NCBI GenBank assembly: GCA_030549175.1
Contig: JAUKUA010000001.1
Location: 6,138,001 to 6,202,000, forward strand
DNA: 64,000 bases
DNA from: Lasiosphaeris hirsuta
Lineage: Eukaryota > Ascomycota > Sordariomycetes > Sordariales > Lasiosphaeriaceae
Reading direction: 5' to 3'
Shown here: positions 44,293 to 57,214 of the stretch, piece by piece
How positions within the stretch are numbered: position 1 is the stretch's first letter
How the letters are laid out: the number at the start of each line of letters is the position of its first letter
The notes under the pieces: model-generated
What the model saw: only the letters and a program-made list of their open reading frames with translations
What the model was told of the DNA's origin: nothing
Database searches by the model: none
Translations under genes and position numbers: made by a program

Positions 44293-46543
44293 CATGGTAT
44301 CCCATCTTGCCTCTCCTATCGACCTACCAAATGCTCCTGCTACTTGAACCACTGTGCCGCGCGGATGGCGAATTTCGTGCGAAATCAGCAAACTAGATTC
44401 TACTTCGCACCCCAGGAGCATTGCGCATTATCGTACGCACTTGTGAACAGTGGCGGATGCAGTATAGTCTTCCGGGCGCGAGAAAAAGAATTGGCGAGGA
44501 AAATGGTCGAGATGCCATGGCCCGATCGGACGAGCATCGGGGTTTCGGCAAAGGTCAGACAACGGCCCTCACCTCCGCGCTAGCCCCATCCTCCACACCC
44601 GTTTCGGGTCATACTGTGACGAAAGGTCCGGTTCGCGGCCGAAACAAAGTCCAAGACTACCTGAAGTCAGGAAGCTGGGAAAGCACCAACGGTTGGAGGA
44701 TGACGGCGCACATGCATGGAGGAGACCCGTCAGACTGGGTTCTGGTTGCCTGCGCAAGACATACTAGTAGGTAATCCGTGTTGTGCGCCATGTTCAAAGT
44801 GTTGGCGACATGGGTATATAGCATTGTCGCCTAAGAGCTGACGTTCAGGGAACTGTTCGACAATGCCTGGTGAAAATCTTCCCACGGGGCACGACAAGTG
44901 CGAGCTATACGGCCTAGTCCGGGCTATCTCGTCATGCTGGCTGGGTCGAAGACGTGAGGTGGTTCGTGGCAGGCAGCAAGAGGTCATATGGAATCTGGAA
45001 TCTGGAATTCGAAGTCCGTCGAAAATCAGATATCCCGTAGTCCTGTCAAGTTCGTGGTCCTCCCCCGCGCAACTGGGTCGAAGAGCCGCGCACTGAACCA
45101 CAGATTTGGCCAACAAGGGCGCAGAGTGGTTGCGGCCGTGAGACCGGCCTGATGGTTCGCAACCTCAAACACGCTGCAAGGAGGCCGACACTTTGAACCC
45201 TGGCCGGGTACAAGACAAGGCAGAAATAAGTGGAGCCCAGCTGGCTGGTGCAGCCCCTCACATCAACCCAAGGCCGCAGGTGAGATGTTCATACCTAGGT
45301 ATGTACATATCATATACCTATACCACCAGGTTAATGTTTCAGAGGCATGGCGTGAGTGCTTCCCCCTTCCCAACATTCCATCGCCTATGCATTTTGATAT
45401 CGAGCACACATAGTGCTTTTGGAGGGTTTACGATATATCGCCACAATTGGGAAGTGGCTTGCTGCAAAGAGTCCGGAAGAGGTAGAGACCAAATTTGGAG
45501 CAATCTAGCCACGCGAGTTCGGGTGGGTGCACTGGGCTGTGTGGATATGGGGGGGGGAGGGGAGGCACATCCCCCGAACGATCCATCGCTGCCCCGGTGA
45601 TCAAGCCTGTCAATGACCCGCATTTGGTATGCCGTCGGTGCCAACAACAGCCAGCCGCTGCCACAGTGTGTGGGCCAACTCGGATACTCAGCAGCAGCAA
45701 CAAACTCTTTTGGTCAACGGAGGAGAACGGGCTTGGTTAGTAACGCTGCGTAGAGAGCATCAGAAAAGCAGCCTAGAAGGCTCTCGACTCTCCCTACTAA
45801 TTGCCAATTGGGGTCAACGACTGCTACACTCGACAATTTCGATACCGCCTGAGCACCTGACAAGAGATGCGGCAATGGAGCCTAGCCCATCTGCACCCAG
45901 CTCACTCACATTGGCGGCTGTTGGGAGCGAGAACGCCAAAATCCCAAAATGGGGCGCCCCATGCTGAGTGGCCCTGATCACCCTACCCGGTGAATCAGCT
46001 TCATTGCAAGGCTCGGCTGGCAGAGCAAAATGTGCCGAATTGACACTCTTAGCTTTGGCCCTGGGAATGCCAGCTTCCATTCACAGATAGATTAGCCTGG
46101 CTTCAGCAAATCCAGCGCTGCCAAAACCACAGTACCTAGACACTTGCGGTGGTCTGGGAATGTCGTTGCGAGGTGATTTCCGCCCATATTACCTACCATT
46201 GACACAGCCAACAGACCACAGCCAGGGCATCCTTCTCCAGGTGCCGCCGGCCTTTAATTTTTCACATCCTTTTCATGGAGCTCCTGCTTCCAAGTTGTTG
46301 AGACGTGCCCGCGCCCAGCAGCCGCCCACCAAGAACCCGCAAGAGCAATGTGGGCCCTCCCATGGGGTCCTGCGTCACCAATTGGGCCCAGGCAAAAAGC
46401 ATGGTGTCATACCCCTGGGTTGCTGCTGAGGTGCACCTCTTGAGACTCTCGCAGCTGAGAACCCAATGGAGCCGGCCATCCTGGGGGTTCTTCCTTTTGC
46501 AGTGCGAGCTCAGTAGGTTCCATGCTTCGATGCTGCAATGGTT

Positions 46544-46559
46544 GGGGGGGGGGGGGGGG
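46544..46559. repeat. Poly-G run (16 nt)
   Basis: Sixteen uninterrupted G residues lie about 50 bp before the frame at 46609. Confidence 0.95.
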
Positions 46560-46608
46560 TGGGTAGGAGGCCCTGAGCAATTAGTGTAGACAACTCGTCC
46601 ACCTAATT

Positions 46609-47073
46609 ATGTCTGACATCCCCGCATCGCACGACGGCCCAGACGGCAAGAGCCTTTTTACTCAAGAGATGAAAATCGGGGTTGCCTTGGAGACGCCGGT
46701 CCAGGGCGGACCGTACGGAGTAGCCACCTACCTTTCTGAGGCAGATGCGCTAAGACGCTCAAGTGACAGGGCCACCGTTACTCGGCAGGGGTTCGTTTTG
46801 GACTTGGATCGCCTAGCACTCGCTCTACGGATAGATGCCGCCTCGCCATCACCTGGTCGAAGCAAGACGAAGAAGGCACCAAAGACACCGAGCTCGATGC
46901 CATGGGGTATCTGGCCCACTCTCTTGCTTTGTCTGGCCCATCACAAACCTTCACGACTCTTGGTTTGGGTATTCTTGGCGGTTCTTTGTGATATCTCTAC
47001 TCCAGGCGTCTGCGGTCTCTCTCACAATGGCTGTTATCCCTTATCTGAACGAGGAAACCTACCTGGGCTCTAG
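46609..47073 (+). other. Unassigned open frame (154 codons)
   Basis: An ATG-started frame has a protein-like first half (for example GGPYGVATYLSEADALRRSS) and a less convincing second half. It has no domain I recognise, no signal peptide and no clear splice partner. It may be the first exon of a gene or chance. Confidence 0.2.
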
Positions 47074-47397
47074 CAAATCTTGAATAAAAACCAAGAACCT
47101 TAATATGGGACGCTCTGGCATGCTTCCAGGTTCTTTGAGCCACGTTACCTACGACAGCAGGCTTGCCCTCAGCCGCTGCTCTGGGCATGAAAGCTGGGTA
47201 CAAGGCAGAGAGAGTACTTACTGTAGAAGATCTGCCAGGTAGGTTCGCTGAGACTTCTACTATTCAAGATTCGCCGATGCAGCCATGCTCCGTAAGGTGG
47301 TAGCAATAGCAGCGGCAAAGCAGCAGTGGACGAGCAGCATGCTGGGGCTGCTATGGAGGACATTCCTTTGCTCCCTGCCTACCCACATGCATCCCCT

Positions 47398-47420
47398 CCC
47401 ATCCATCCCATCCATCCCAT
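47398..47420. repeat. Short CATCC-rich tandem repeat
   Basis: Two copies of ATCCATCCC are followed by a degenerate third. Confidence 0.85.
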
Positions 47421-48267
47421 CGATGCAGGATGGGATGTGCTGCTCACCCGCGATCCTTGTCGCTCCCCTTGTCGGGCAAGTGAAGTAACTCGAGTTGTGC
47501 CCACTGGTACCTCTGGTACCTGGCTGTACCGCCACGGGTGAGTTGGCCCAAGCTCGCTGGGCCGGCTCAGAGCCAGTCAAAGGGCTCTTTGCTCTGCGCC
47601 ATTCGCAGCACCACGCCAAACGACGGGGACAAAGGCTGTGGGACTTGGCTGGTGCCCCAAGCTGCGGTACCTAGGCCGCGAAGTACCAGAGGTATGTATG
47701 TACCCACCCACAGGCAGGTCGGGATGGACATCCTCGTGCAACCCACTCCGCCCATCCCTCCTCAACCTGCTGTTGTCACCTCTTGTGTGCCTCTTGTGTC
47801 TCCTCTCGACCTTGCTCTCCTTCGTGCTTTTGTGCCCTCTTTTTTCAATTCCAAGGTGGCACTCTCGTCTTCCTTTGCGAAGTCACTCATCCTTCGCTTC
47901 CCCTCACATGCATCTGTGATTGCTGTCCTGTTTCCCCGTCAGCAGCCTCTCTTCCCAACCACCCACACCCCTCTCTGCTCCCCATTGTCGGCTGGCCTGC
48001 TCCTCACTCGCTTCTCCGGCTGCAGATATACAGAGGCCTAGGGATTCCGACATCCAGAGAGGACGAGAAGGGCCTGCCACGTCCCGTCTGTTGTGTTGTC
48101 TACACAGAAAAGGGAGAATCGGTCACGAGCAATCCCATTCACCCAACCGGCCGACCGACCGAACACCGCAAACACCCCCCCGTCGCTCGATGATGTGACT
48201 AGTCTTTAGCAAACTTGGATACAGTCACTGCTTCGGCTTGGAGAACAGCAATACGCCCCCTTCTGCT

Positions 48268-48275
48268 TATAAAAA
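48268..48275 (+). promoter_or_regulatory. TATA box of the ELL-like gene
   Basis: TATAAAAA stands about 235 bp upstream of the start codon at 48503 and is preceded by a pyrimidine-rich region. The spacing would give a leader of roughly 200 nt. Confidence 0.5.
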
Positions 48276-48502
48276 GGGAGACCCAGACGTTGTTGACGGT
48301 TTCGAAGCACCAAGACTTGGACCCTGGCATCTTTGCAACAGACACGACAGACTCGACCAGGACCTGCTGCTACACCTCAGCCAACCTACCATACATAACA
48401 CGACTTGGGAAACCTAGGAGCAAGGACGAGAGAGACGGAGACACAAGAGGGAGGAGTCTCACGGGGAGGAGGGGATAGCATTGGGATCGCTATTTTGTCA
48501 AG

Positions 48503-51049
48503 ATGGTTCTCAACATCCCCGATAGCGGCCTCCTTCTGGAGAGCTCAGCTAAGACCATGGCTGGGCTCCCCATGCAGGCCTTTGCGATTACGCTTAGCGA
48601 CAGCGTGATTGAGAACATGATTGAGTGCGTTCAGAATGGCCAAGACATCCAATTGTCACTGGGAAACACACCCGTAAGTCTGTGGTTCAATTCCCCCTCT
48701 CTATTGTGAAGCCGCACAATAGCACAACCCCCAAAAATCAAGATCACAATAGGAATTGGGCTGTCAACGGGCCCGCTGTTTCTATTGTCAAAGACTCTGA
48801 ATATGTGGCATGCGCCCCTCGTCGGGCTATAATCTTAACCTCTTTCATGTTGTTACCTTTATAAAAACGGGAATCTAATTATAGCCTTGTCAGGCCTTTT
48901 TCTTTGACAACCACGAAGTCCCAATTCCTAGTCAACCCGATTCTTTTGACTACGACCTCTATTCCAGCTCGGCATCACCAACGATGGTGACCAAACTTCA
49001 ATACCCAGCCATGTCGATTTTCACGGCCCCGAAGTACAAGCCAAGGGCTCCCAAGAACACCCAGCCGGCGAAGACAGCGAAGGCGCCGGTTTCCCGAACC
49101 ATTGCAGGAAAGACGGATAGCTCGACGCCCAAGCTTGCAGCCGTCTCGGACAAGGATTTCAGCTCGGCTGAGGACGAGGCCAAGTCCAAGGCTATCGAGA
49201 ATCTGAAGAACTCGTTTGCGAAGAAGGAGGCTGATAAGCGAGAGAATTCGTATGGATTATGCGCCGGACTTGAGAAGAAACCAAAGCTAACCCCAACTCT
49301 AGTGTCAAGCTTGTTGAAGGCATCCCTTCCAAGGGAGCTAAAGGGAAGCCAGGAAAAGTTAAGCTCCTCGGACCGCAAACCAATGCTGGTGCTCGATCGC
49401 ACCCCGGCAGCCCAGCCTTCGGCGCCCTTGCGTCACCTTTGCTTGGGCCGACGAATACTTCCGCACAGGATCGTGTGAAGCAACTGCGTTTCCCAATCAT
49501 CCACGAACTAGCGGTGCAGGATCTGTCGCACTCTAACCTGTCCAGCAAGTACGAAGGGACGGACAAAGAGTTCCAGGTCGCCCTTGGGAAGATTGCCGAT
49601 TTCGACGATGGCCTGCAGAAGTGGACCTTGAAGAAGATGTACTGGAAAGAGCTGGACGTGTTCCAGTACAGTTATGCCCGGGAGGAGGATCGCCAAAAGG
49701 CCATCGACAACGCTATCAAGCAATACGACCGGATGCGGCTCGGAGCATCGGATCCGCTTTGGCAGAAGCTACTTCCTAAGGGAGACCGGAACAAGGGGTT
49801 GTGTTTGAGCAAGCTCCAGATGGCGATTGCCAACAAGGTCTCGGCGCCTCCTAAGATCAATGTGCATAAGGCCGAGACTTCCAGTGCCAGCGGCGGGGAC
49901 TCGGAGAAGGATGATTCGACCAATTCCACGGCGAAGAAAGGTAAGGGCGGGGAGCCCATGTCCAGGTCAAACTCGCAGCCAAAGAAGAAGCCTCAGGACA
50001 CTCAAGCCAAGCGACTCTTGTCGGGTCCCAAGAAGGCAGCCCCTGCAGCATCAAAGGCTTCGCCCAAGGTGTCCCCAATCAAACCGACGGCTACGTCAAA
50101 GGTCCCTGCAACCAAGGGCGGACGGGTACTTTCCAAGGAATTCATTTCCGATTCTGACTCGGACGACGATGAAGTCCCTCTGTCGAGTTCCTTGCCCAAG
50201 TCCAAAGGCGCAACCGCCCCCAGCTCAAAGTCTGCTGAGCGTCCGGTCGAGAAGGTCAAGGCCGTGGAGAAGACCAAGGAGTCCTCTACCACCAAGGCGA
50301 AACCCGGTTCGGCGAAACCCGCTCCCAAAGAAAAGGAGCGAGAGAAGGAGAAGGACACCATTCGGGCACAGGTGATGGCCAAACCCACCAAGCCGACGAC
50401 GAAGCGCTCGCGTGATGCGGAAGAGGACGACAGCTCAAGTTCAGGAACGCCTCTTAGCAAGCGTATCAAGCCGGCGGCCAAAATTCAAGTCACTGCTGTC
50501 AACTCCATGAAACAGCGAGCGCCGTCTGACGCCAGTCAAAACAGTCGCGGAACTAGCTCAGCCATTTCCGCGGGCAAGAGCAAGACCACCTCGCCAATCA
50601 AGTCCTCGCCACTTGCATCATCTCCGCCGACCAATGCATCAGACCTCGATCACGAGCGGCCTTCGATTATCCGGGATCACAACCGCCGAGATCGGGATGG
50701 TGAGCGTGATCGGGAGCGTGGCCGTGATCGCGACACCATTATCAGCAGAGCGGGTAGCAGCACTGCTAGTAGTGCGGGTGGAATGGCGAGCAGTGGTAGT
50801 AGCAAGAAGCGTCCCGCGGAGGATTCATCGCCAGAGGGCAGCATCAAGCGCCAACGCCTCACCCCAGAAGTCATGAACAAGGCACACAAGTTCAAGCAGT
50901 TCTACACGCGATATGAGGCCCTGCACAAAGAAATCCAGGCGCTCGAGAACCCCCACCCCGATCAAATGGCCGATTTGGTTGATATGCACGAGAGGCTTCA
51001 GAAGATGAAGACTGAAATCTACAGGGAGGTGCCGATAACGGACTATTGA
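48503..51049 (+). CDS. ELL-like RNA polymerase II elongation factor
   Basis: The product resembles fungal ELL (fission yeast Ell1), a nuclear factor that suppresses pausing by RNA polymerase II. Exons 48503-48673, 48894-49249 and 49303-51049 give 757 aa. The ELL N-terminal part includes AFAITLSDSVIENMIECVQNG and QDIQLSLGNTP. A second conserved block has IIHELAVQDLSHSNLSSKYE, WTLKKMYWKELDVFQYSY and EEDRQKAIDNAIKQYDR, the winged-helix-like region. The middle is a long Lys/Ser/Pro-rich disordered linker with an Arg/Asp run (RDRDGERDRERGRDRD). The last 65 residues, including FKQFYTRYEALHKEIQALE and DMHERLQKMKTEIYREV, fit the occludin/ELL coiled-coil domain that binds partner factors. The first intron has two in-phase acceptors nine bases apart (after 48884 or after 48893). 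The gene is convergent with the dynein light chain gene. Confidence 0.75.
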
Positions 51050-52149
51050 GACGATGTAGTGAGATGGGGGCGTGAAGATTGAGAGCTGGAAAGGAGGTTT
51101 TTGCATTTCAGAAGAAAATGGTCGCGAGTCCATCATGGTCACATATGACCAACAAAAGGGGTACATCATACGGGAATGGGCTTTAGTCATCACTAGGGGC
51201 GCATTGCCTCACAAACCGGCGTTCCGGCATCATGTATTTAGTTTTATGTTTACGTTTCCTTAGCTGCATTGTCATGATACCAGGGAAGATAGACCCAGCG
51301 AGGTCATCTCCCATGAGACGAGAAGAGTGAACGGAATGTTCACTGATTGAGCCATCGTTGTCTAATTCTCCCTTGCCGATTCGCGTGCCTATTCTCTGAG
51401 TGGAAACGAAGTACCCTCACCCTCTCTGGTGGACATGTAAGTGCTTTCTGGTGTAGGTATCCTGCCACGTCTTGGCAAGGGTACCCTCTCCCTGGCAACC
51501 CAATTCTTCATCAAGGGTTCCTGGCGAAGTAAGGGGCTGTGTATCAAGGTACGTCCAGTCATGCACTCATCTAGCTTCTTCGCGTAAACTTGCTTCTCGC
51601 CCCGTCGCCTTCTGTCACAGACTGTTACGAGTGATGATTATACTTACGGGAGCTCTACTCTGGAACGGGTCCGGCACTCCGGTCTAGCACACGTGTGCTG
51701 CGTGACGCCGCGTGCATTTTTGTTGGAGTGCCGTGGAGATAGCCACCTGATTACGGTCAATACAAATAAGTAGGATTATACTTGAAGAGATTAAGGCACG
51801 CTGCGATAGGAGATCTCTCGATTTGACCCCGGGGAAATAGAAAGGACGTGCCTCCCGATCTCGCTTAAACATACAACAACAAAAGCATCAATATGCCCTC
51901 TGCGAAGCCATTCTCGTACACCTGGACTCCCAAATCGTTTCTAATCTCCTCCTCTCTTTCAACTTGGCTCGGCTCAGCCTAACCTGACGTGGCCGGTAGT
52001 TCAACTCTTGCCCCACCCCGCGCCGCCAAGACAGGGGCATCCTCCGTTCTCCCATTTGCAAAGACTGTTTTTGGTTTATTTGTTCGTTCATTTACGGAAA
52101 ATCCAATGGGGGGTTACAGTCGCGAGAGTAGACGGAGGAGGTCGCGCCC
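51050..52149. other. Convergent 3' region
   Basis: This 1.1-kb gap lies between the stop codons of the ELL-like and dynein light chain genes. I see no gene or repeat in it. Confidence 0.5.
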
Positions 52150-52974
52150 CTACTGTGTCTTGAAGAGGAGGATTGCACAGTGGCCGAGGTAGAAGTAAAT
52201 AAAGTGCTTCGTCTCTGTGTCTTGTCAGCGAGGGGCAGCCCAGATGCGTCTGGATCACTGCGGATGACCCAAATATCCGAGACAATGTACACAGAGGAAC
52301 ATGGGGGACTGGTCTCAGTAACGTACCGTGGGTCACAAAGCTGCCAAAGTTGCGTCCTACGATGCAGTGCCAAGTCGGGCCCTTTCTCTCATCAAACTAT
52401 TTGACAGATTTTCTGTTAGCTCAACGGATCAGACGTCCATAGATCGGGGCTCGCTAGGTTGCAGTATACCGTTCGCTTGATATGCTGGGCGATGTCCTGC
52501 AACGGGTCTTGGTCAGCGCTATGCTCTTGCCGCAGAGATCAGGGGTGTCTGTCCTAAGGGGTTACTAGAGTCGCAAACCTTTTCGATTGTGAACTTCGCC
52601 ATGGCTTCTTGAGCTGCCACGATGGGTGCCATATTAGCACTCCATCCCAATGTCTCAAAAGATAGGGGTAATTCAATGTCCTGTTTCCCTTCCCATTTTT
52701 TCCACATACCAACTTCGACCGCCTCCTGCTGCATGTCTTCAGTCTGTATGATGGCGAAAGAAGCCTTGTTAGCACCCTAGCAAGGAATTTTGACCGATTC
52801 GTTGTCGAGGTGTATTTACCATGTCGGCGCTCTTAATCTGGGCTGTGTGCGCGACGGCATGTCGAATTAGCAACGCGCCATGTTGACGGGTGATGTATAG
52901 CGTGTGAGCTCAAACGTACCTTCCAACTTCTCCCTGGGAGCCGGGGAAGTCGGCTTTGCCTCGTCGCCAGCCAT
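52150..52974 (-). CDS. dyn2: Dynein light chain LC8-type
   Basis: This is cytoplasmic dynein light chain LC8 (Dyn2/NudG type), a dimeric hub that binds dynein intermediate chain and other proteins. Seven exons on the minus strand, 52974-52920, 52842-52820, 52743-52710, 52613-52579, 52496-52470, 52396-52327 and 52214-52150, join in phase to 102 aa. The residues read [57 protein letters not shown] and [18 protein letters not shown], all diagnostic of LC8. The family length is about 90 aa; the extra residues are an N-terminal [15 protein letters not shown]. Two internal exons are only 23 and 27 nt, so no single open frame reveals the gene. Confidence 0.95.
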
Positions 52975-53767
52975 TGTGCGAGATTACTTGAGTAGAATGA
53001 TGTGGGTAGTGATTATGGGAGCTGAATCGAGCTCCTTGCAGTCAAGGTGGCCTTGCTGGAGTTCCAGCGTGTTAGTACTGCGCAGCGAAACAGGAGGGAT
53101 GCATCTGTTGGTTATGGGGTTTTAGTTGGAGGAGGAGGGGCGCGGGCAGTGAAGGAAGCTAGGGTGATGGTAGGAAGGCCCCGAGGCTTGCTTTCTGCGT
53201 ACTACGTATGCGAGGTTGTAGGTTGGGAGGCGCCAACATATGACTCCATGCAAACAATCAAGTGATGTGTTGAAGCAGTGCTGCTAGTGACGTACATGCA
53301 AGATATAGTGGAAGCTTTGGGGAAACCAAACAATCCGTCGGATGCCGGGTTTGCGGGCTCAATAGCACGGGCAATATGAGAAACGCGGACTCGAAGGACA
53401 AGGCAAAGTGCGATGCGGTCGGATGAACCCAGCAGAAGCAGACAAACAAAAGCAGCTCCGAAACATTTGGCGCCAGGCTTCCGCTGCCAGCAAATCGAAT
53501 CCATTGGACCCGGTCCATCCAATCCACCCAATATGTTACCCCCGGCACAACAGCACCGGCCAGTGGGGCACCCGATAAGATAAGCGGCCAAGTGGGGGCT
53601 CAAATTTTTTGGGACTGCTTGCCATATATTGAAAATGAGTGTTCATCTTCCTCCCTCGCATTGAATATCACAAACATACCACATTCCACATCCCAATTCA
53701 CACACCACACCAATCCACTCTAGCCCCGGCAGGATGAGCTTTCGGTAGCACTGCTTAATTCCAGAAG
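52975..53767. other. Divergent promoter region of dyn2 and MRD1
   Basis: This 793-bp region lies between two start codons facing away from each other. Both genes are basic cellular functions. I see no outstanding motif. Confidence 0.5.
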
Positions 53768-56546
53768 ATGTCTACCAGCCAGGCGGAAACTATGGCGGGG
53801 GAGGAGACATCCAGAATCTTTGTGAAGAATCTGCCCCCAAATATCACCGAGGCAGACTTCCGCAAACACTTCTCAGCCCGGGGGCGCGAAGTCACAGATG
53901 TGAAGCTCATCCCCTTGCGCCGCATTGGCTTTATCGGCTACAAGTCACATGAAGATGCAGCAAGGGCGGTCAAATACTTCAACCGCTCGTTTATTCGCAT
54001 GTCGAGGGTCGCAGTTGATTTTGCGAAACCGGTAAGACATACCCTTCACCCTCATCCCTATACCGAAATCAGATGCTAACCAGAAGCTGGAAGATTGCAG
54101 ACTCGATTGTCAGACCAGTTGCGAAAGCTCCTTTGGCGCGTGACACCTCAAAGGTTATCCCTGCCACATCTCGGATATCTACTGTAGAAGCAAAGGAGGG
54201 CACGGATGCGACACAGAAGAAGAGAAAGCGAGATGCGGTTAACGAAGCCGATCCCAAGCTCCAGGAATTCCTCGAGGTCATGGGCCATCCACTCAAAAAG
54301 CCGAGAGACCAACAGGATACCAACGGTAGCGTGCAGCCAGCGCCACCCCCTGTGGTGCCTGTGGTACTAGCGGCTGAGGGAAGTGACGACGAGTACGAGG
54401 ACATCCCCTCCCGACCATCGAAACGAACCCACACCGAGGCGGAAAGTCATGAGAAGGCCGTTGCCACCCCTCAAGCGAGTCTCTCGCTTCCTGCATTGCA
54501 GCATTTAGATGTGGCAATGGGAGAAGTCCCACAGGTAATCGGGGACGCTACGGACAACGACTGGCTTAGATCGAGAACAAACCGTGTTCTGGATCTGGTT
54601 GACCTAGATGACCCCGCGTTTCCCATTCGGCCAGCTGCGGCTGTCGCCACGGCTGTACCTGCATCTGGGCCGCCTGTTGCTAGCATAGCAGTAGAGCAAG
54701 CCCCAAATGACGAGCATGAGCCGACGTCGCGGAGGGATGGCGACTCCGACTCACCCGCGGTTTTGATACAGGATACTGCAAGGCTTTTCCTGCGAAATCT
54801 CAGTTACAAGGTAACTGAGGACGACATCAGAGACCATTTTGGTGCTTTCGGAACTCTCGAAGAAGTAGGCTCCATCCCTTTTTATTCTTCTTTTCTTCTC
54901 AGTCGGCGCCCTTATGATGAACCCTGATAGGGACATCTTATGCCTATGGCATATGATGAGAACCAAGGCTCGATATTTTAGTAGATGCTCGAGGGACTGA
55001 AAAAGGCCCGACTGTTGTCACTGTTATGATACGAATGAAGTGTTGGCGAGCTCCGCTAATCGCATCACAGATCAACCTCCCCTTGGATAACAAGGCCCAG
55101 AGTAAGGGTTTCGCAATGGTCCAGTTTGAGCAATCCGAATCTGCAATGGCTGCATTCCAGACGGACGGTACAATCTTCCAGGGCCGCATAATACACATTC
55201 TCCCTGCCGCTGCGAAACGAGAGAGCAGGCTAGATGAATTTGCAATTTCAAAGCTGCCGCTCAAGAAACAGCATCTGCTCAAGAAAAAGGCCGAGGCCGC
55301 ATCTACCACCTTTAACTGGAATTCGCTGTTCATGAGCCAAGACGCCGTGAACACGGCAATTGCGGAACGCCTCGGCGTGACAAAGCATGAGCTTCTGAAC
55401 CCCACCGACGCGTCTGCTGCTGTGAGACAGGCAGTGGCTGAGACTACGGTCATCCAGGAAGCAAAGGCGTACTTCGCGGCCAACGGCGTGAATATCGAAG
55501 CGTTCAAGTCCCAACAGCGTGGAGACACGTCTATTCTGGTGAAGAACATTCGAAATACGTCAATCGAAGAGCTGAGGCAGCTTTTCGAAGAGCACGGCAC
55601 AGTACTGAGAGTCCTGATGCCACCAAGCGGGACGACTGCCATCGTCCAGTTTGCGCAGCCCGCGCATTGTAGGGCAGCTTTCACCAGGAAGGCGTACTCC
55701 AGGTTCAAAGAGTCCGTCTTGTTCCTCGAGAAAGGTCCGAAAGCTCTATTCGCAGACAGTGTCGCTCCACCTGAGGATCACCCTGCCGGCGTGCAGAAAG
55801 CGACTGTAGCCGACCTGTTGGAACGCGATGACGGCGGCGATCAACTAGAAATTGGCTCTCTATTTGTCCGCAATCTGAATTTCTCCACTACCACAGATGG
55901 GCTCACAGACGCATTCAAACCACTTGAGGGTTTCGTGAGTGCAAAAGTCAAGACCAAGACGGACCCGAAGAAACCCGGGCAGGTTCTTAGTATGGGATTC
56001 GGCTTTTGCGCATTCAAGACCAAGGAGCACGCTCAAGCCGCTCTCCAGATCATGGACAGCACCGTTCTCGACGGGCACAGGCTCATCGTCAAGGCGTCGC
56101 ACAGGGGACTCGACGCTGCAGAGGAGCAACGACAAAAGGACTTGGCGAAGAAGAACGCCGGTCAGCGGACGAAGCTTGTCATCAAGAATTTGCCATTCGA
56201 GGTGTCGAAGAAGGATGTGCGAACACTGTTTGGCACATGTGGCAGGCTTGTTGCGATTCGTATACCCCAAAAACTCAATCATACTTCGCGTGGTTTTGCC
56301 TTTGCCGAATTTTCGACGGCAAAGGAGGCACTAAATGCGCTCAATTCTCTCAAAGATACCCATCTTCTCGGACGACGCCTCGTGATTGATTTCGCCGAGG
56401 CTGATGAAGTCGATCCGGAGGAACAGATCAAGGCGATGGAGAAGAAGATGCAGGGACAGGTTAACAAGGTCGCCCTGCAGGAACTCACAGGGAGGGGGCG
56501 AACCAAGCTCAATATTGGTAATGATGAAGATGAGGATGAGGTATGA
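53768..56546 (+). CDS. mrd1: Pre-rRNA processing RNA-binding protein MRD1
   Basis: MRD1 is an essential nucleolar protein with several RRM domains. It binds the 35S pre-rRNA and is needed for cleavages that release 18S rRNA. Exons 53768-54031, 54094-54864 and 55071-56546 give 836 aa, close to the yeast length. Five RRMs are visible from their RNP motifs: IFVKNLPPNITEADFRKHF (about residues 15-88), LFLRNLSYKVTEDDIRDHFG (about 317-395, split by the second intron), ILVKNIRNTSIEELRQLF (about 498-565), LFVRNLNFSTTTDGLTDAF (about 607-690) and LVIKNLPFEVSKKDVRTLFG (about 712-790). An acidic and basic linker separates RRM1 and RRM2. The first acceptor (GGAAG before ATTGCAGAC) was chosen because it is the only nearby one in phase and gives the family sequence AKPIAD. 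Confidence 0.93.
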
Positions 56547-57214
56547 GAGACAGTATGAAGAAATGGTCTGTCCATAGGTCTTGGATTAGAGACGCGGTGC
56601 AGACAGTTTGTCTCGGCGCCCCTTGGCAAGGAGGCGTTAGCCACCCCTTGCCAACCTCTTGCCAACAACGGCTTAAAACACCCCACCTTGTTCGCCCATC
56701 ATTCCTCGTCTTTTATCTCTCCCCCCGATCGATCTATGCTGAATCCAGTCAATCTTGCTCGCATGCCACTGAGACGCTTGCTTAGTCTGGAAGTGTCCCC
56801 CCGACATGATGTCGCCAACTGGGCACCTGGGGAAAGCGTGCTGCCGTTTCCATGGGCCCTTGGGCCCAGGGCAGCGTGCCATTCCCTTGCGTGCTGGTTT
56901 GCACTCTCCCGCCAGGTCCAACTCGGCGGGCTAGCCCAACCAGGCTGATTGATGCTTTCTGTCACCGTGAGGAATGTTACGGTGTTGCAGCAGGGATCTA
57001 TCCCAATAACCAAATCTCCAAGTTGATCCTAGCCTCCCCGGGACCTTACGTTCTTAAGGCACAGTGGTAGTCCTGCTCGTGCCTTCCGGCTACCTGCCCA
57101 GCATTTCTTATATCCTCTCTGGCCCGCGTCCTGACGAAAAGCCATTCCTCCCGAGTACTGCATGTTCTTCCGTTCTCGTTTCGCCGAAGTTTGTGTTCTA
57201 CATTATAGTGGCAT
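56547..57214. promoter_or_regulatory. Promoter region of the TEA-factor gene
   Basis: This 668-bp stretch runs from the MRD1 stop to the TEA-factor start. It holds the MRD1 3' region and the TEA-gene promoter. I see no clear TATA box. Confidence 0.4.

Larger units (their letters stand above)
39356..48502. other. 9-kb region without a convincing gene
   Basis: This is the largest gap in the window. I looked for splice-joined reading frames and known motifs on both strands and found none. The items of note are a 423-codon minus-strand frame (42845-44116), a 154-codon plus-strand frame (46609-47073), three short tandem repeats and a 16-G run. The last 900 bp are pyrimidine-rich and carry a TATA box, and are probably the promoter and leader of the ELL-like gene. 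Confidence 0.45.
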
